A stretch of DNA of 17,571 nt from HRBIN12 sp964640965 (GCA_964640965.1 CAZXJB010000054.1:1-17571), one strand, 5' to 3'; counted from the first letter of the stretch, positions 1-6,849 are shown. Translations and numbers: made by a program. Notes: generated from the letters alone by a model not told the origin.

Positions 1-980
1 GTGTCCCGCACGGTGACGTTCACGCCGGCGCCCTCGAGCAGGCCGGCGAACGCGCGGATCCGGCCAGGCGGACTGCCCTGCATCGGGAACCCGGGCGTCC
101 GGTTCAGCGGGATGAGGTTCACGTGCGCGCGGAGGCGGCGCACGATCGGCACGAGCTTGGCCGCCTGCTCGTCGGTGTCGTTCACCCCGTCGATCATCAC
201 CCACTCGAGCGAGGGGCGGTGGTGGGTGCGCTCGCGCCAGGCGGCGATCGCCTCGATCAGCTCCCCGAGGCCCCAGAGCCGGTTGGCCGGCACGAGCTCG
301 CCCCGCAGCTCGTCGTCGGCCGCGTGCAGGCTCACGGCCAGGCGCACCTGGTCGTTCGCGTCGGCCAGGCGCCGGATCCCCGGCACGATGCCGACGGTGG
401 AGATCGTGATGTGGCGCGAGCCGAGGCCCATCCCGCGCGGATCGGTGAGCCGCGCGACGGCGCCGAGGCTCGCGCGCTCGTTCGCGAAGGGCTCGCCCAT
501 CCCCATGAAGACCACGTTCGTCACGCGCCGGGGGGTCCAGGCGGGCAGGCGCGGCGCCGCGCGGCGGGCCCAGACGACCTGCGCCGCGATCTCGCCCGCC
601 GAGAGGTTGTTGCGCAGCCCCATCTGCCCGGTCGCGCAGAACGCGCACCCCATCGCGCAGCCGGACTGGGTCGACACGCACGCCGTCACGCGGTCGCGGT
701 AGCCCATGATCACGGTCTCGATCACGTGGCGGCCGCCGAGCTCAAGGAGCACCTTGCGCGTCGCGCCGCCATCGGCCTCGCGCTCGGCGAGCACCCGGAC
801 CTCGATCGGGAGCTCCTCGGCCAGGCGCTCGCGCAGCCGGGCGGGGAGGTCGGTCATCTCCTCGTAGGTCGCGCTGCGGCGCCACAGCTGCCGGTAGAGC
901 TGGCGCGCGCGGAACGCCGGCTCGCCCCAGTCGGCCAGCCGCTCGGTGAGCTCCTCGAGCGTGAGGTCGTAGACGTTCAC
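1..980 (-). CDS. rlmN: 23S rRNA (adenine2503-C2)-methyltransferase RlmN, partial (C-terminus cut by window edge)
   Basis: Radical SAM enzyme that methylates C2 of A2503 in 23S rRNA (and A37 of some tRNAs in relatives). The reverse-strand reading begins MNVYDLTLEELTERL and continues for about 326 residues to the window edge without a stop. The [4Fe-4S] motif CxxxCxxC is at C108, C112 and C115 (GCAMGCAFC). C101 lies seven residues before the first cluster cysteine, as E. coli C118 does relative to C125. Also visible are VVFMGMGEP, the HITISTVG stretch and LIPLNRTPG. The methyl-carrying cysteine near the C-terminus (E. coli C355) would lie just outside the window. The GTG at 980 is chosen because it gives the usual N-terminus and sits 6 nt after a TACCCT box, so the transcript is probably leaderless. 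Divergent from the homocysteine methyltransferase gene. Confidence 0.95.
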   Translation of the reverse strand, partial: MNVYDLTLEELTERLADWGEPAFRARQLYRQLWRRSATYEEMTDLPARLRERLAEELPIEVRVLAEREADGGATRKVLLELGGRHVIETVIMGYRDRVTACVSTQSGCAMGCAFCATGQMGLRNNLSAGEIAAQVVWARRAAPRLPAWTPRRVTNVVFMGMGEPFANERASLGAVARLTDPRGMGLGSRHITISTVGIVPGIRRLADANDQVRLAVSLHAADDELRGELVPANRLWGLGELIEAIAAWRERTHHRPSLEWVMIDGVNDTDEQAAKLVPIVRRLRAHVNLIPLNRTPGFPMQGSPPGRIRAFAGLLEGAGVNVTVRD

Positions 981-1002
981 ACCCCGAGGGTACCCTGGAC
1001 GG
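981..1002. promoter_or_regulatory. Bidirectional promoter with a shared palindromic -10 (rlmN / mmuM)
   Basis: Only 22 bp separate the GTG of rlmN (980, minus) from the GTG of the homocysteine methyltransferase (1003, plus). The centre is the palindrome AGGGTACCCT (987-996). It supplies TACCCT on the plus strand (991-996) and TACCCT on the minus strand (992-987). Each hexamer ends exactly 6 nt before its start codon. The inference is two back-to-back leaderless promoters whose -10 boxes share the central TA. No ribosome binding site fits in either direction. Confidence 0.6.
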
Positions 1003-1962
1003 GTGGGAGCGGACCCGATCGCGTCGATCCTCGAGCGGTACGGGGTCGTCGTGCTCGACGGCGGCCTCGGGACCGAGCTCGAGGCCCGCGGGGCGGACCT
1101 GCGCGACCCGCTGTGGTCGGCGAAGGTCCTGCTCGAGGACCCCGACCTGATCCGCGAGGTCCACACCGCCTACTTCGAGGCCGGGGCCGACGTCGCGATC
1201 TCGGCGAGCTTCCAGGCGAGCGTCGAGGGCTTCGCCGCCCGCGGCTTCGACCGCGCCACCGCGGAAGGGCTGCTGCGCCGCAGCGTGGAGCTCGCGCAGG
1301 AGGCCCGGGCCACCTGGTGGCACGCGGCCGAGCGCCCGGGCCGCCCCTTCCCGCTCGTCGCCGCCTCCGTCGGTCCCTACGGCGCCGTGCTCGGGAACGG
1401 CGCCGAGTTCACCGGGGACTACGACCGGGACGAGGAGGAGCTCGTCGAGTTCCACCTGCCCCGGCTGCTCGCGCTCGCCTCGGCCGAGCCGGACCTGCTG
1501 GCCTGCGAGACCATCCCCTCGATCGTCGAGGCCCGCGCCCTCGTGCGCGCCCTGGAGCGGGCCTTCGAGCGGGTCCCGCCCGTCCCCGCGTGGGTGAGCT
1601 TCAGCTGCCGCAACGCCGCCGAGATCTGCGACGGGACCCCCTTCGCCACGGCGGTGCGCACCGTCGCGGCCTCGCCGCACGTCGTCGCGATCGGCGTGAA
1701 CTGCACCTCGCCGCTCCACCTCGAGGGGCTGATCCGGATCGCCGCCGAGGAGACCGACCGGCCGGTGGTCGTCTACCCGAACCGCGGCGCGTTCTGGGAC
1801 GGCGTCCGCCGCGCGTGGGTCGACCCCCCGCGCCAGGACGCCCGGCCGCCGCTGCAGCCCGTCCGCTGGCGCGAGGCCGGCGCCCGGCTGATCGGCGGCT
1901 GCTGCGGCGTCGGCCCGGCCCAGATCGCCGCGATCGCGCTCGAGCTCGGCCGCGCCGCCTGA
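1003..1962 (+). CDS. mmuM: Homocysteine S-methyltransferase family protein (MmuM-like)
   Basis: Zinc-dependent methyltransferase of 319 residues that probably moves a methyl group from S-methylmethionine (or a similar donor) to homocysteine, giving methionine in the cytoplasm. The start VVVLDGGLGTELEARG is the family's N-terminal substrate loop. The zinc ligands are visible: C234 in GVNCTSP, and C300/C301 in LIGGCCGVGP. The segment VVVYPNRGAFWDG is also typical. Length matches stand-alone MmuM proteins and there is no cobalamin-binding domain, so it is not MetH. The GTG at 1003 is 6 nt after TACCCT and has no Shine-Dalgarno site. Its 3' end meets the Memo gene tail-to-tail with a 6 bp gap. 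A betaine or selenocysteine donor cannot be excluded from sequence alone. Confidence 0.88.
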   Translation: MGADPIASILERYGVVVLDGGLGTELEARGADLRDPLWSAKVLLEDPDLIREVHTAYFEAGADVAISASFQASVEGFAARGFDRATAEGLLRRSVELAQEARATWWHAAERPGRPFPLVAASVGPYGAVLGNGAEFTGDYDRDEEELVEFHLPRLLALASAEPDLLACETIPSIVEARALVRALERAFERVPPVPAWVSFSCRNAAEICDGTPFATAVRTVAASPHVVAIGVNCTSPLHLEGLIRIAAEETDRPVVVYPNRGAFWDGVRRAWVDPPRQDARPPLQPVRWREAGARLIGGCCGVGPAQIAAIALELGRAA

Positions 1963-1968
1963 CCGGGC

Positions 1969-2769
1969 TCACGCGCGCGTGAGGGCGAACGCGCCGTAGC
2001 CCACGACCCGCCAGGGGTCCCCCGCCGTGTCGGCGGAGGTCCGCAGGTCGAGCAGGTGCACGGCGAGGTCCTCGCGGCGGGCGAGCTCGACGATCCCCCG
2101 CAGCGCGAAGACGCCGCAGGCGTCCTCGAGCCCGATCCCCTCCGGATCGCGCGCGAGGACCGTCTCGGCCGTCCGCCGGTCCAGGCGCTTGGCCGTGGCG
2201 TCGTCGTGGTAGTGGCTGAGATCGGTGCTCACCACGACGAGCGCGTGCGGCAGCACCGCCGCCATGAGCGCCGCCGTCTGCGCGGGACGCGAGACGCCGA
2301 CGACGACCGGGCAGATCCGCAGCTCCTCGCCGAGCAGGCGCTGGAGGAACGGCAGCTGGACCTCGAGCGAGTGCTCGGGCAGGTGGGGCACCTCGTCCGC
2401 CGTGGTCCCCGCCGCGAGGACGAGCCCGCGGAGCTCCTCGTCGAGGGGCACCGTCCCGAGGGGCGTCCGCCAGGCCTTGGCCGTGGAGACCGCCGCGCCC
2501 CGCAGCGGCGCGAAGTGCGCCGGGCCGAACAGCGCCACCCGGGGGACGACCGGACCCCGCAGCAGCGCGTAGGCGGTGGCGGCGACCGGCCCGGAGTACG
2601 CGTAGCCGGCGTGCGGCACGACGAGCGCGACCGGCGGGCCGGGGACGGGCGGCGGCGTCGCCTGCTCGAGGAGCGCATCCACCGCCGCGGCGAGCTCGCC
2701 GGGGTCCGCCGGGTAGAACGCCCCGGCCACCGCGGGCCGCCGCTCCCCGACCGCCCCCGGCGCCCTCAT
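1969..2769 (-). CDS. amrB: AmmeMemoRadiSam system protein B (MEMO1 family)
   Basis: Memo-like protein of 266 residues from the dioxygenase-like fold family; its bacterial role is unknown. Recognisable blocks are VAGAFYPADPGEL (about 14-26), VVPHAGYAYSGP with H53, FGPAHF with H85, PHLPEHSLEVQLPFLQ, VVSTDLSHYHDD, and DACGVFALRG with the cysteine corresponding to human MEMO1 C244. H53, H85 and that Cys would form the metal site. The ATG at 2769 is preferred over an upstream ATG (2865) because it overlaps the stop of the radical SAM gene as ATGA, implying translational coupling. The two genes form an operon. The third usual partner, an AMMECR1 domain protein, is absent here. Confidence 0.93.
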   Translation of the reverse strand: MRAPGAVGERRPAVAGAFYPADPGELAAAVDALLEQATPPPVPGPPVALVVPHAGYAYSGPVAATAYALLRGPVVPRVALFGPAHFAPLRGAAVSTAKAWRTPLGTVPLDEELRGLVLAAGTTADEVPHLPEHSLEVQLPFLQRLLGEELRICPVVVGVSRPAQTAALMAAVLPHALVVVSTDLSHYHDDATAKRLDRRTAETVLARDPEGIGLEDACGVFALRGIVELARREDLAVHLLDLRTSADTAGDPWRVVGYGAFALTRA

Positions 2770-3860
2770 CGGTCCGCTCCGATCCGCACCGGCAGGCGTC
2801 TCGAGCCCCACCGCCCGGGGGCGCCGCGGAAGACGCCCGGGATCCGGGTCCCGCAGGAGCGGCACCGTCCCTCCTCATCGAGGTTCCACCGGCCGAGCTC
2901 GTACCCGCTGCGCTCGATCACGAGGGCGCCGCAGGAGGGGCACCAGGTGCTCTGCCCCTCGGGGTCGAAGACGTTCCCGGTGTAGGCGTAGCGGACCCCG
3001 TTGCGCATCGCGATCGCTCGGGCGCGGCGGAGCGTCGAGGGCGGGGTCGGCGGTCGGTCGAGCATCTTGTAGTCGGGGTGGAACGCGGTGAAGTGCATCG
3101 GCACGTCGGGCCCGAGGTGCTCGACCACCCACCGGGTCATCGCGTCGATCTCCTCGTCGGAGTCGTTCAGCCCGGGGATCAGCAGGTTCGTGAGCTCGAC
3201 CCACACGTCGGTCTCGCGCACCAGCCACTCGATCGTCTCGAGCACCGGGGCGAGCTCGCCGAGGCAGACCTCGCGGTAGAAGTCCTCGGTGAAGCCCTTG
3301 AGGTCGACGTTCGCGGCGTCCATCGCCCCGAACAGGCGCTCGCGCGCGGGCGCGGTGGCGTAGCCCGCCGTGACCGCCACCGAGGCGATCCCCCGGGCGC
3401 GGCAGGCCGCGGCCACGTCCACCGCGTACTCGAGGAAGATCACCGGGTCGTTGTAGGTGAAGGCGACGCTCGGGCACCCCAGCCGCTCGGCGGTCTCGGC
3501 GATCTGCTCGGGCGAGGCCCAGGCCGCGAGGGTGTCGACCTCGCGCGACTTGGAGATGTCCCAGTTCTGGCAGAACCGGCACCCGAGGTTGCACCCGGCG
3601 GTGCCGAACGAGAGGACCGGCGTCCCCGGCAGGAAGTGGTTGAGCGGCTTCTTCTCGATCGGGTCGACGCAGAACCCGCTCGAGCGCCCGTAGGTCGTGA
3701 GCACGATCCGCCCGTCCACGCAGGCGCGGACGAAGCAGAACCCGCGCTGCCCCTCGTGGAGGCGGCACGCGCGCGGGCATGCGTCGCACTGGACCCGACC
3801 GTCCGGCAGCGCGTGCCAGAGCTCGGTCGGGTGGCCGGTGAGCTCCTCCCGCGTCCGCAT
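2766..3860 (-). CDS. amrS: AmmeMemoRadiSam system radical SAM enzyme
   Basis: Radical SAM protein of 364 residues related to pyruvate formate-lyase activating enzymes. Substrate unknown. The N-terminus carries a cysteine set (CDACPRACRL at 25-33, then FCFVRAC at 41-47). The radical SAM cluster follows at C90, C94 and C97 (CNLGCRFCQNWDIS). The conserved VAFTYNDPVIFLEYA, NVDLKGFTEDFYR and FTAFHPDYKM segments identify the AmrS family. A C-terminal zinc-ribbon-like CPSCG...CRSCG lies near residues 315-345. The ATG at 3860 gives the usual N-terminus; the frame stays open to 4103 but that extension is low-complexity arginine-rich and antisense to the transporter gene. A GGGGGTGGG purine stretch precedes the ATG. 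First gene of an operon with the Memo gene, whose start overlaps its stop. Confidence 0.93.
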   Translation of the reverse strand: MRTREELTGHPTELWHALPDGRVQCDACPRACRLHEGQRGFCFVRACVDGRIVLTTYGRSSGFCVDPIEKKPLNHFLPGTPVLSFGTAGCNLGCRFCQNWDISKSREVDTLAAWASPEQIAETAERLGCPSVAFTYNDPVIFLEYAVDVAAACRARGIASVAVTAGYATAPARERLFGAMDAANVDLKGFTEDFYREVCLGELAPVLETIEWLVRETDVWVELTNLLIPGLNDSDEEIDAMTRWVVEHLGPDVPMHFTAFHPDYKMLDRPPTPPSTLRRARAIAMRNGVRYAYTGNVFDPEGQSTWCPSCGALVIERSGYELGRWNLDEEGRCRSCGTRIPGVFRGAPGRWGSRRLPVRIGADR

Positions 3861-3914
3861 CGCCCACCCCCGTGCTCCATGATGGCACCCGCGGGCCCGG
3901 CGCGCGAGGTCGGG

Positions 3915-3920
3915 TAGCCT
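3915..3920 (+). promoter_or_regulatory. -10 box of leaderless promoter for the DMT transporter
   Basis: TAGCCT ends 8 nt before the ATG at 3929. There is no Shine-Dalgarno sequence between them, so the mRNA probably starts at or next to the ATG. A clear -35 hexamer is not seen. Confidence 0.5.
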
Positions 3921-3928
3921 GCACCGCG

Positions 3929-4768
3929 ATGCCGCCGATCCTGCTCGCGCTCGCGTCGGGGCTCGCGTGGGGGGCCGCCGACTTCCTCGGCGGCACCTCG
4001 GCCAAGCGCCGCCCCCTCGCGACCGTGCTGCTCGTCTCCCAGCTCGCCGGCTTCGTCTTCGTCGGCGCGGTCGTGCTGCTGCGTGGCGCCGGACCACCCT
4101 CACGGGAGAGCCTGGCGGCCGGGCTAGCCGGCGGGGTGGCCGGGGTGATCGGCCTCGGCGCGCTGTACCGGGGGCGCGCGGTGGGCACGATGGGGCTCGT
4201 CGCCCCCACCGCCGCGCTCTCGGGGGCGGTCCCGGTCGCGTGGGGGCTCTTCGTGCGGGGCGAGCGCCCGGGCCCGCTCCAGCTCGCCGGCGTCCTGGTG
4301 GCGATCGCGGGCATCGTCGCCGCCGCCCGGGCGCCGGATGCGGACGGCGGGCGCTCCACCCGGGGTCTCGGGCTCGCCCTCCTCGCCGCCCTCGCCATCG
4401 GCATGCTGACCGTGGCCCTCGACGGCGCCGGTCGCGCCGACCCCCCCTGGGCGACGCTCGCGGTCCGCACGGGGGCGCTCTGCACGCTCGCCCTCGTCGC
4501 CGCCGTCCGCCGACCCGCGCTCTCGCTCGGGGGACGGGACGCCCCCCGGATCGCGCTCACCGGGGTGCTGGACAACGGCGCGAACCTCGCCTTCGCGATG
4601 GCGGCCGACGCCGGCGGGCTGCTCGCGCTGAACGGCGTCCTCGGCTCGCTCTACCCCGTGACCACGGTGGTGCTCGCCCGCGTCGTCCTGCGCGAGCGCA
4701 TGACCGCGCCGCAGCGGGCGGGGGTCGCGGCCGCCCTGCTCGGGGTCGCCCTCATCGCGGCCGGGTGA
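3929..4768 (+). CDS. DMT superfamily (EamA family) membrane transporter
   Basis: Integral membrane protein of 279 residues with about ten hydrophobic helices in two EamA-like halves. The first half begins ILLALASGLAWGAADFLGG and ends in GVLVAIAGIVAAARAP; the second runs from GLGLALLAALAIGML to AALLGVALIAAG. The repeated boundary motif (GERPGPLQLAGVLV in half one, RERMTAPQRAGVAA in half two) is diagnostic of EamA domains. Substrate cannot be told; family members export amino acids and other metabolites. The ATG at 3929 is chosen over one at 3872 because it directly precedes the first membrane helix and follows a TAGCCT box by 8 nt. Divergent from the radical SAM gene (68 bp between starts). 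Its last 17 bp overlap the 3' end of convergent mgsA. Confidence 0.88.
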   Translation: MPPILLALASGLAWGAADFLGGTSAKRRPLATVLLVSQLAGFVFVGAVVLLRGAGPPSRESLAAGLAGGVAGVIGLGALYRGRAVGTMGLVAPTAALSGAVPVAWGLFVRGERPGPLQLAGVLVAIAGIVAAARAPDADGGRSTRGLGLALLAALAIGMLTVALDGAGRADPPWATLAVRTGALCTLALVAAVRRPALSLGGRDAPRIALTGVLDNGANLAFAMAADAGGLLALNGVLGSLYPVTTVVLARVVLRERMTAPQRAGVAAALLGVALIAAG

Positions 4769-5147
4769 GCTCGGCGATCCCGGCGAGCAGGAGCTCCGCG
4801 GAGGCCCGGTTCGTCGCGAGCGGCACATCGTGCACGTCGCAGACCTTCAGCACGGCCTGGATGTCCGGCTCGTGCGGATGGGCGGTGAGGGGGTCGCGGA
4901 AGAAGATCACGGCCCCGATCTCGCCGGTCACGATCCCCGCCCCGATCTGGAGGTCGCCCCCCTGGGGCCCGCTCGCGACGCGCTCGACCTCCAGGCCGAG
5001 CTCCGAGGCGAGGAGCGACCCGGTCGTCGCCGTCGCGACGAGCCGCAGGCCCCGCAGCAGCTCGAGGTGATCCCGGCCGAAGCGCAGCAGGTCGTCCTTC
5101 TTGCCGTCGTGCGCGATGAGCGCCAGCGTGAAGGCTCGCCCGTCCAT
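4752..5147 (-). CDS. mgsA: Methylglyoxal synthase
   Basis: Converts dihydroxyacetone phosphate to methylglyoxal and phosphate, a glycolytic bypass relieving sugar-phosphate build-up. The 131-residue protein opens LALIAHDGKKDDLLRF, with K16 matching the phosphate-contacting lysine. TATTGSLL (39-46) is the phosphate-binding TGTTG region. SGPQGGDLQIGA contains the catalytic aspartate D65 (E. coli D71). FFRDPLTAHPHEPDI contains H92 (E. coli H98). ATNRASAELLL ends the core. Length is slightly below the E. coli enzyme (152). The ATG at 5147 is 7 nt downstream of TAGGCT, suggesting a leaderless mRNA. An 11-bp tandem repeat lies just upstream of that box. No glyoxalase gene is nearby. Confidence 0.93.
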   Translation of the reverse strand: MDGRAFTLALIAHDGKKDDLLRFGRDHLELLRGLRLVATATTGSLLASELGLEVERVASGPQGGDLQIGAGIVTGEIGAVIFFRDPLTAHPHEPDIQAVLKVCDVHDVPLATNRASAELLLAGIAELTRPR

Positions 5148-5154
5148 CGACCTC

Positions 5155-5160
5155 AGCCTA
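5155..5160 (-). promoter_or_regulatory. -10 box of leaderless mgsA promoter
   Basis: On the reverse strand TAGGCT ends 7 nt before the mgsA ATG (5147). No Shine-Dalgarno sequence intervenes. The -35 region is occupied by GC-rich tandem repeats rather than a TTGACA-like hexamer, which suggests activator dependence. Confidence 0.5.
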
Positions 5161-5164
5161 CGCC

Positions 5165-5193
5165 GGCCGCGTGACGGCCGCGTGACGGCCGTG
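5165..5193. repeat. 11-bp tandem repeat upstream of mgsA (candidate regulator site)
   Basis: GGCCGCGTGAC occurs at 5165-5175 and again at 5176-5186, followed by a partial copy GGCCGTG (5187-5193). The array covers the -35 region of the mgsA promoter. An 11-bp period puts each copy on the same face of the helix, the geometry of direct-repeat sites bound by winged-helix response regulators such as PhoP. Reverse-strand units contain CGTCACG separated by 4 bp, a partial (about 4 of 7) match to the actinobacterial PHO box unit GTTCACC. Confidence 0.4.
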
Positions 5194-5233
5194 CGAGCTC
5201 GTCGTGACCGCCGCGGGAACGTCCCGGCCCGGG

Positions 5234-6652
5234 TCAGCTCTGGAACCCGAGGCCGAGCCGGTCGAGCAGGGCGAGCCACGCCCCTCGGCGCCCCGTGCGG
5301 TCGAGCCGGTCGTAGGCGCGCACCGTCTGGCGGATGCCGAGGTACCGCAGCGGCTCCGGGGGGAACGGCACGGGCTTGCTGCGCACGAACCGCAGGGCCG
5401 TGCGCTCGGTCTCGAGCCCGTCGACGAGGTCGAGGGCCGTCCGAGCCCCGAACCGCGTCGCCCCCACGCCGAGGCCGGTGTAGCCGACGGCGTAGGCGAC
5501 CCGGCCGCCGAGGGCCGTGCCGAAGAACACGGAGTAGCGGCTGCAGGTGTCGATGATCCCGCCCCACCGATGGGTGAAGCGGATCCCCTCGAGCTGCGGG
5601 AAGGTCTCGAAGAAGTGCCGCGCGAGCCGGGTGTGGACGGCGTCGTCGAGCTCGAGCCGGCGTGAGGTCCGCCCGCCGAAGTGGTAGGTGGCGTCGTAGC
5701 CGCCCCAGAGGACGCGGTCGTCGGCCGACAGCCGGAAGTAGTGGAAGCGGTTGGCGGCGTCCGAGAGGCCCTCGCGGCCCGCCCAGCCGATCGCCGCGCG
5801 CTGCTCCGAGGACAGCGGCTCGGTCATGAGGACGTGGTCGTAGACGGGGACGACGGAGGCCCTGATCCGCCGGAGGAGCGGTGGGAAGCCGTTCGTCGCG
5901 AGGATCGCGCGCTCGGCCCGGACCGCGCCCTCCTGCGTGCGGGCGAGGACCCCCGCGCCCTCGCGCTCGAGCGCGACCACCGGCGAGCGCTCGAAGATCC
6001 GCACGCCGAGCCCGAGGGCAGCATCGCGTAGCCCCCAGGCCAAGCGCGCGGGGTTCACCAGGGCGTGTCCCTTCCCGCCCACCCGCAGCCCCGCGAGGTA
6101 GACGGGCGAGCGCAGGAGGGCCTGGGTCTCGGCCTCCCCGAGCACCTCCGCCTCGTAGCCGAACCCGCGGTGCGCGCTCGCCGCCTCCTCGAACCACGCG
6201 GCCTCGTGGGGGCGCCTCGCGAGGAGCACGACGGGCCCGAGCTCGAGATCGGCGCGGATCCCGTACCGCTCCACCGCCGCGACCAGCCCGTCGAAGGTCT
6301 CCAGGCCCTGACGCTCGAGCTCGGCGATCTCGTCGGGGAACCGGCGGATCCCGTTCTCGAGCCCGTGCGTGAGCGAGGCCGCGACGAACCCGCCGTTGCG
6401 CCCGCTCGCGCCCCAGCCGACCCGACCGCCCTCGAGGACGACGACCTCGCGGCCCGGGTCGCGCTCCTTCGCCTCGACGGCCGCCCACAGGCCGGTGAAC
6501 CCGGCGCCCACCACGAGGAGGTCGGCGCGCAGGTCCCCCCGGAGAGGGTCGAGCGGGTCCGGGCGGGCGGGATCGTCCAGCCAGGCAGAGATCGGCCGGG
6601 CGTCGGCGAACGCGCGGCGGAGATCCCGGTCGGAGGAGACCTGCGGGCACAT
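5234..6652 (-). CDS. FAD-dependent oxidoreductase, DAO family (PuuB/OrdL-like)
   Basis: Flavoenzyme of 472 residues from the D-amino-acid-oxidase-like family (PF01266), which oxidise secondary or primary amines or amino acids with FAD. The dinucleotide-binding motif is VVGAGFTGLWAA (GxGxxG at 49-54), followed by VVLEGGRVGWGASGRNGGF, the typical flavin contact after beta-2. RFTHRWGGIIDTCSRYSVFFG and YAVGYTGLGVGATRFGARTALDLV in the C-terminal half match the PuuB/OrdL group (gamma-glutamylputrescine oxidase-like). The short C-terminal arm may contact a partner. Substrate cannot be fixed; no polyamine genes lie beside it. The ATG at 6652 is 7 nt after TAGCCT, so leaderless. It is the next gene downstream of the 31-codon peptide gene on the same strand. 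Confidence 0.85.
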   Translation of the reverse strand: MCPQVSSDRDLRRAFADARPISAWLDDPARPDPLDPLRGDLRADLLVVGAGFTGLWAAVEAKERDPGREVVVLEGGRVGWGASGRNGGFVAASLTHGLENGIRRFPDEIAELERQGLETFDGLVAAVERYGIRADLELGPVVLLARRPHEAAWFEEAASAHRGFGYEAEVLGEAETQALLRSPVYLAGLRVGGKGHALVNPARLAWGLRDAALGLGVRIFERSPVVALEREGAGVLARTQEGAVRAERAILATNGFPPLLRRIRASVVPVYDHVLMTEPLSSEQRAAIGWAGREGLSDAANRFHYFRLSADDRVLWGGYDATYHFGGRTSRRLELDDAVHTRLARHFFETFPQLEGIRFTHRWGGIIDTCSRYSVFFGTALGGRVAYAVGYTGLGVGATRFGARTALDLVDGLETERTALRFVRSKPVPFPPEPLRYLGIRQTVRAYDRLDRTGRRGAWLALLDRLGLGFQS

Positions 6653-6659
6653 CCGGGGA

Positions 6660-6665
6660 AGGCTA
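6660..6665 (-). promoter_or_regulatory. -10 box of leaderless promoter for the FAD oxidoreductase
   Basis: Reverse-strand TAGCCT ends 7 nt before the ATG at 6652, with no ribosome binding site between them. The -35 region falls inside the G-run tract at 6678-6715. Confidence 0.5.
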
Positions 6666-6677
6666 CCGCGCCGCGGG

Positions 6678-6715
6678 CCCGGAGGGGCCCCCCGGAGCCC
6701 CCCGGCGCCGCCCCC
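6678..6715 (-). other. Four-G-tract sequence, potential G-quadruplex / strong hairpin
   Basis: The reverse strand carries runs of 5, 6, 6 and 3 or more G (complementary to C runs at 6711-6715, 6698-6703, 6688-6693 and 6678-6680) separated by spacers of 7, 4 and 7 nt. This satisfies the simple G3+N1-7 quadruplex rule. It can also fold as GGCTCCGG/CCGGAGCC-type hairpins. It lies between the stop codon of the 31-codon gene and the promoter of the FAD oxidoreductase, where it could limit read-through or influence that promoter. Confidence 0.35.
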
Positions 6716-6810
6716 TAGTGCTTCGGCCAGTTCGCCGCGCCGGCGAGCACCGTCGCGACGAGCGTGGCCACGGGCACCAGGAGGTACCGGACCTTGCGCA
6801 GCAGCGCCAT
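6715..6810 (-). CDS. Small 31-residue membrane or secreted peptide, candidate pro-pheromone
   Basis: Short gene with one of the strongest ribosome binding sites in the window: GGAAGGAGGTG followed closely by ATG at 6810. The product starts MALLRKVRYLLVPV, continues through a hydrophobic stretch (TLVATVLAGA) and ends ANWPKH before a TAG stop. A basic n-region (R5, K6, R8), a hydrophobic core (about 9-23) and an AGA/GAA small-residue site near residue 24-26 make it look like a minimal signal peptide followed by five or six residues. That is the architecture of Phr, PapR and NprX pro-peptides. It is divergent from an XRE/TPR regulator, the receptor class such peptides control. A plain single-pass membrane micro-protein is the main alternative. 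The gene-ness is well supported by the SD site; the signalling role is inference. Confidence 0.6.
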   Translation of the reverse strand: MALLRKVRYLLVPVATLVATVLAGAANWPKH

Positions 6811-6828
6811 GGCACCTCCTTCCCTCGG

Positions 6829-6842
6829 CTGAAGGACTTCAG
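6829..6842. promoter_or_regulatory. 14-bp palindrome, candidate operator for the XRE/TPR regulator
   Basis: CTGAAGGACTTCAG has perfect 6-bp arms around GA. It falls in the AT-richer part of the intergenic region, immediately after the predicted transcription start (about 6843) of the 31-codon gene. This is a position where a bound dimeric regulator would block transcription. XRE regulators bind palindromes of this size and commonly act on divergent neighbours; binding here is inference. Confidence 0.45.
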
Positions 6843-6849
6843 TCTCGGC

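Noticed and set aside
123..1982. 619-codon plus-strand open frame
   Set aside because: It is antisense to rlmN and then out of frame with the homocysteine methyltransferase; the product is Arg/His/Pro-rich with no domain. High GC leaves such frames open.
1601..2878. 425-codon minus-strand open frame
   Set aside because: It overlaps the Memo gene in another frame and gives an Arg/Gly-rich product; the Memo frame has clear family motifs.
2875..4575. 566-codon minus-strand open frame
   Set aside because: Shadow of the radical SAM gene and antisense to the transporter; low-complexity sequence.
4752..6650. 632-codon minus-strand open frame ending in methylglyoxal synthase
   Set aside because: Only the last 131 codons have a family match; the upstream part is a shifted frame of the FAD oxidoreductase. 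A fusion is not credible because mgsA has its own -10 and ATG.
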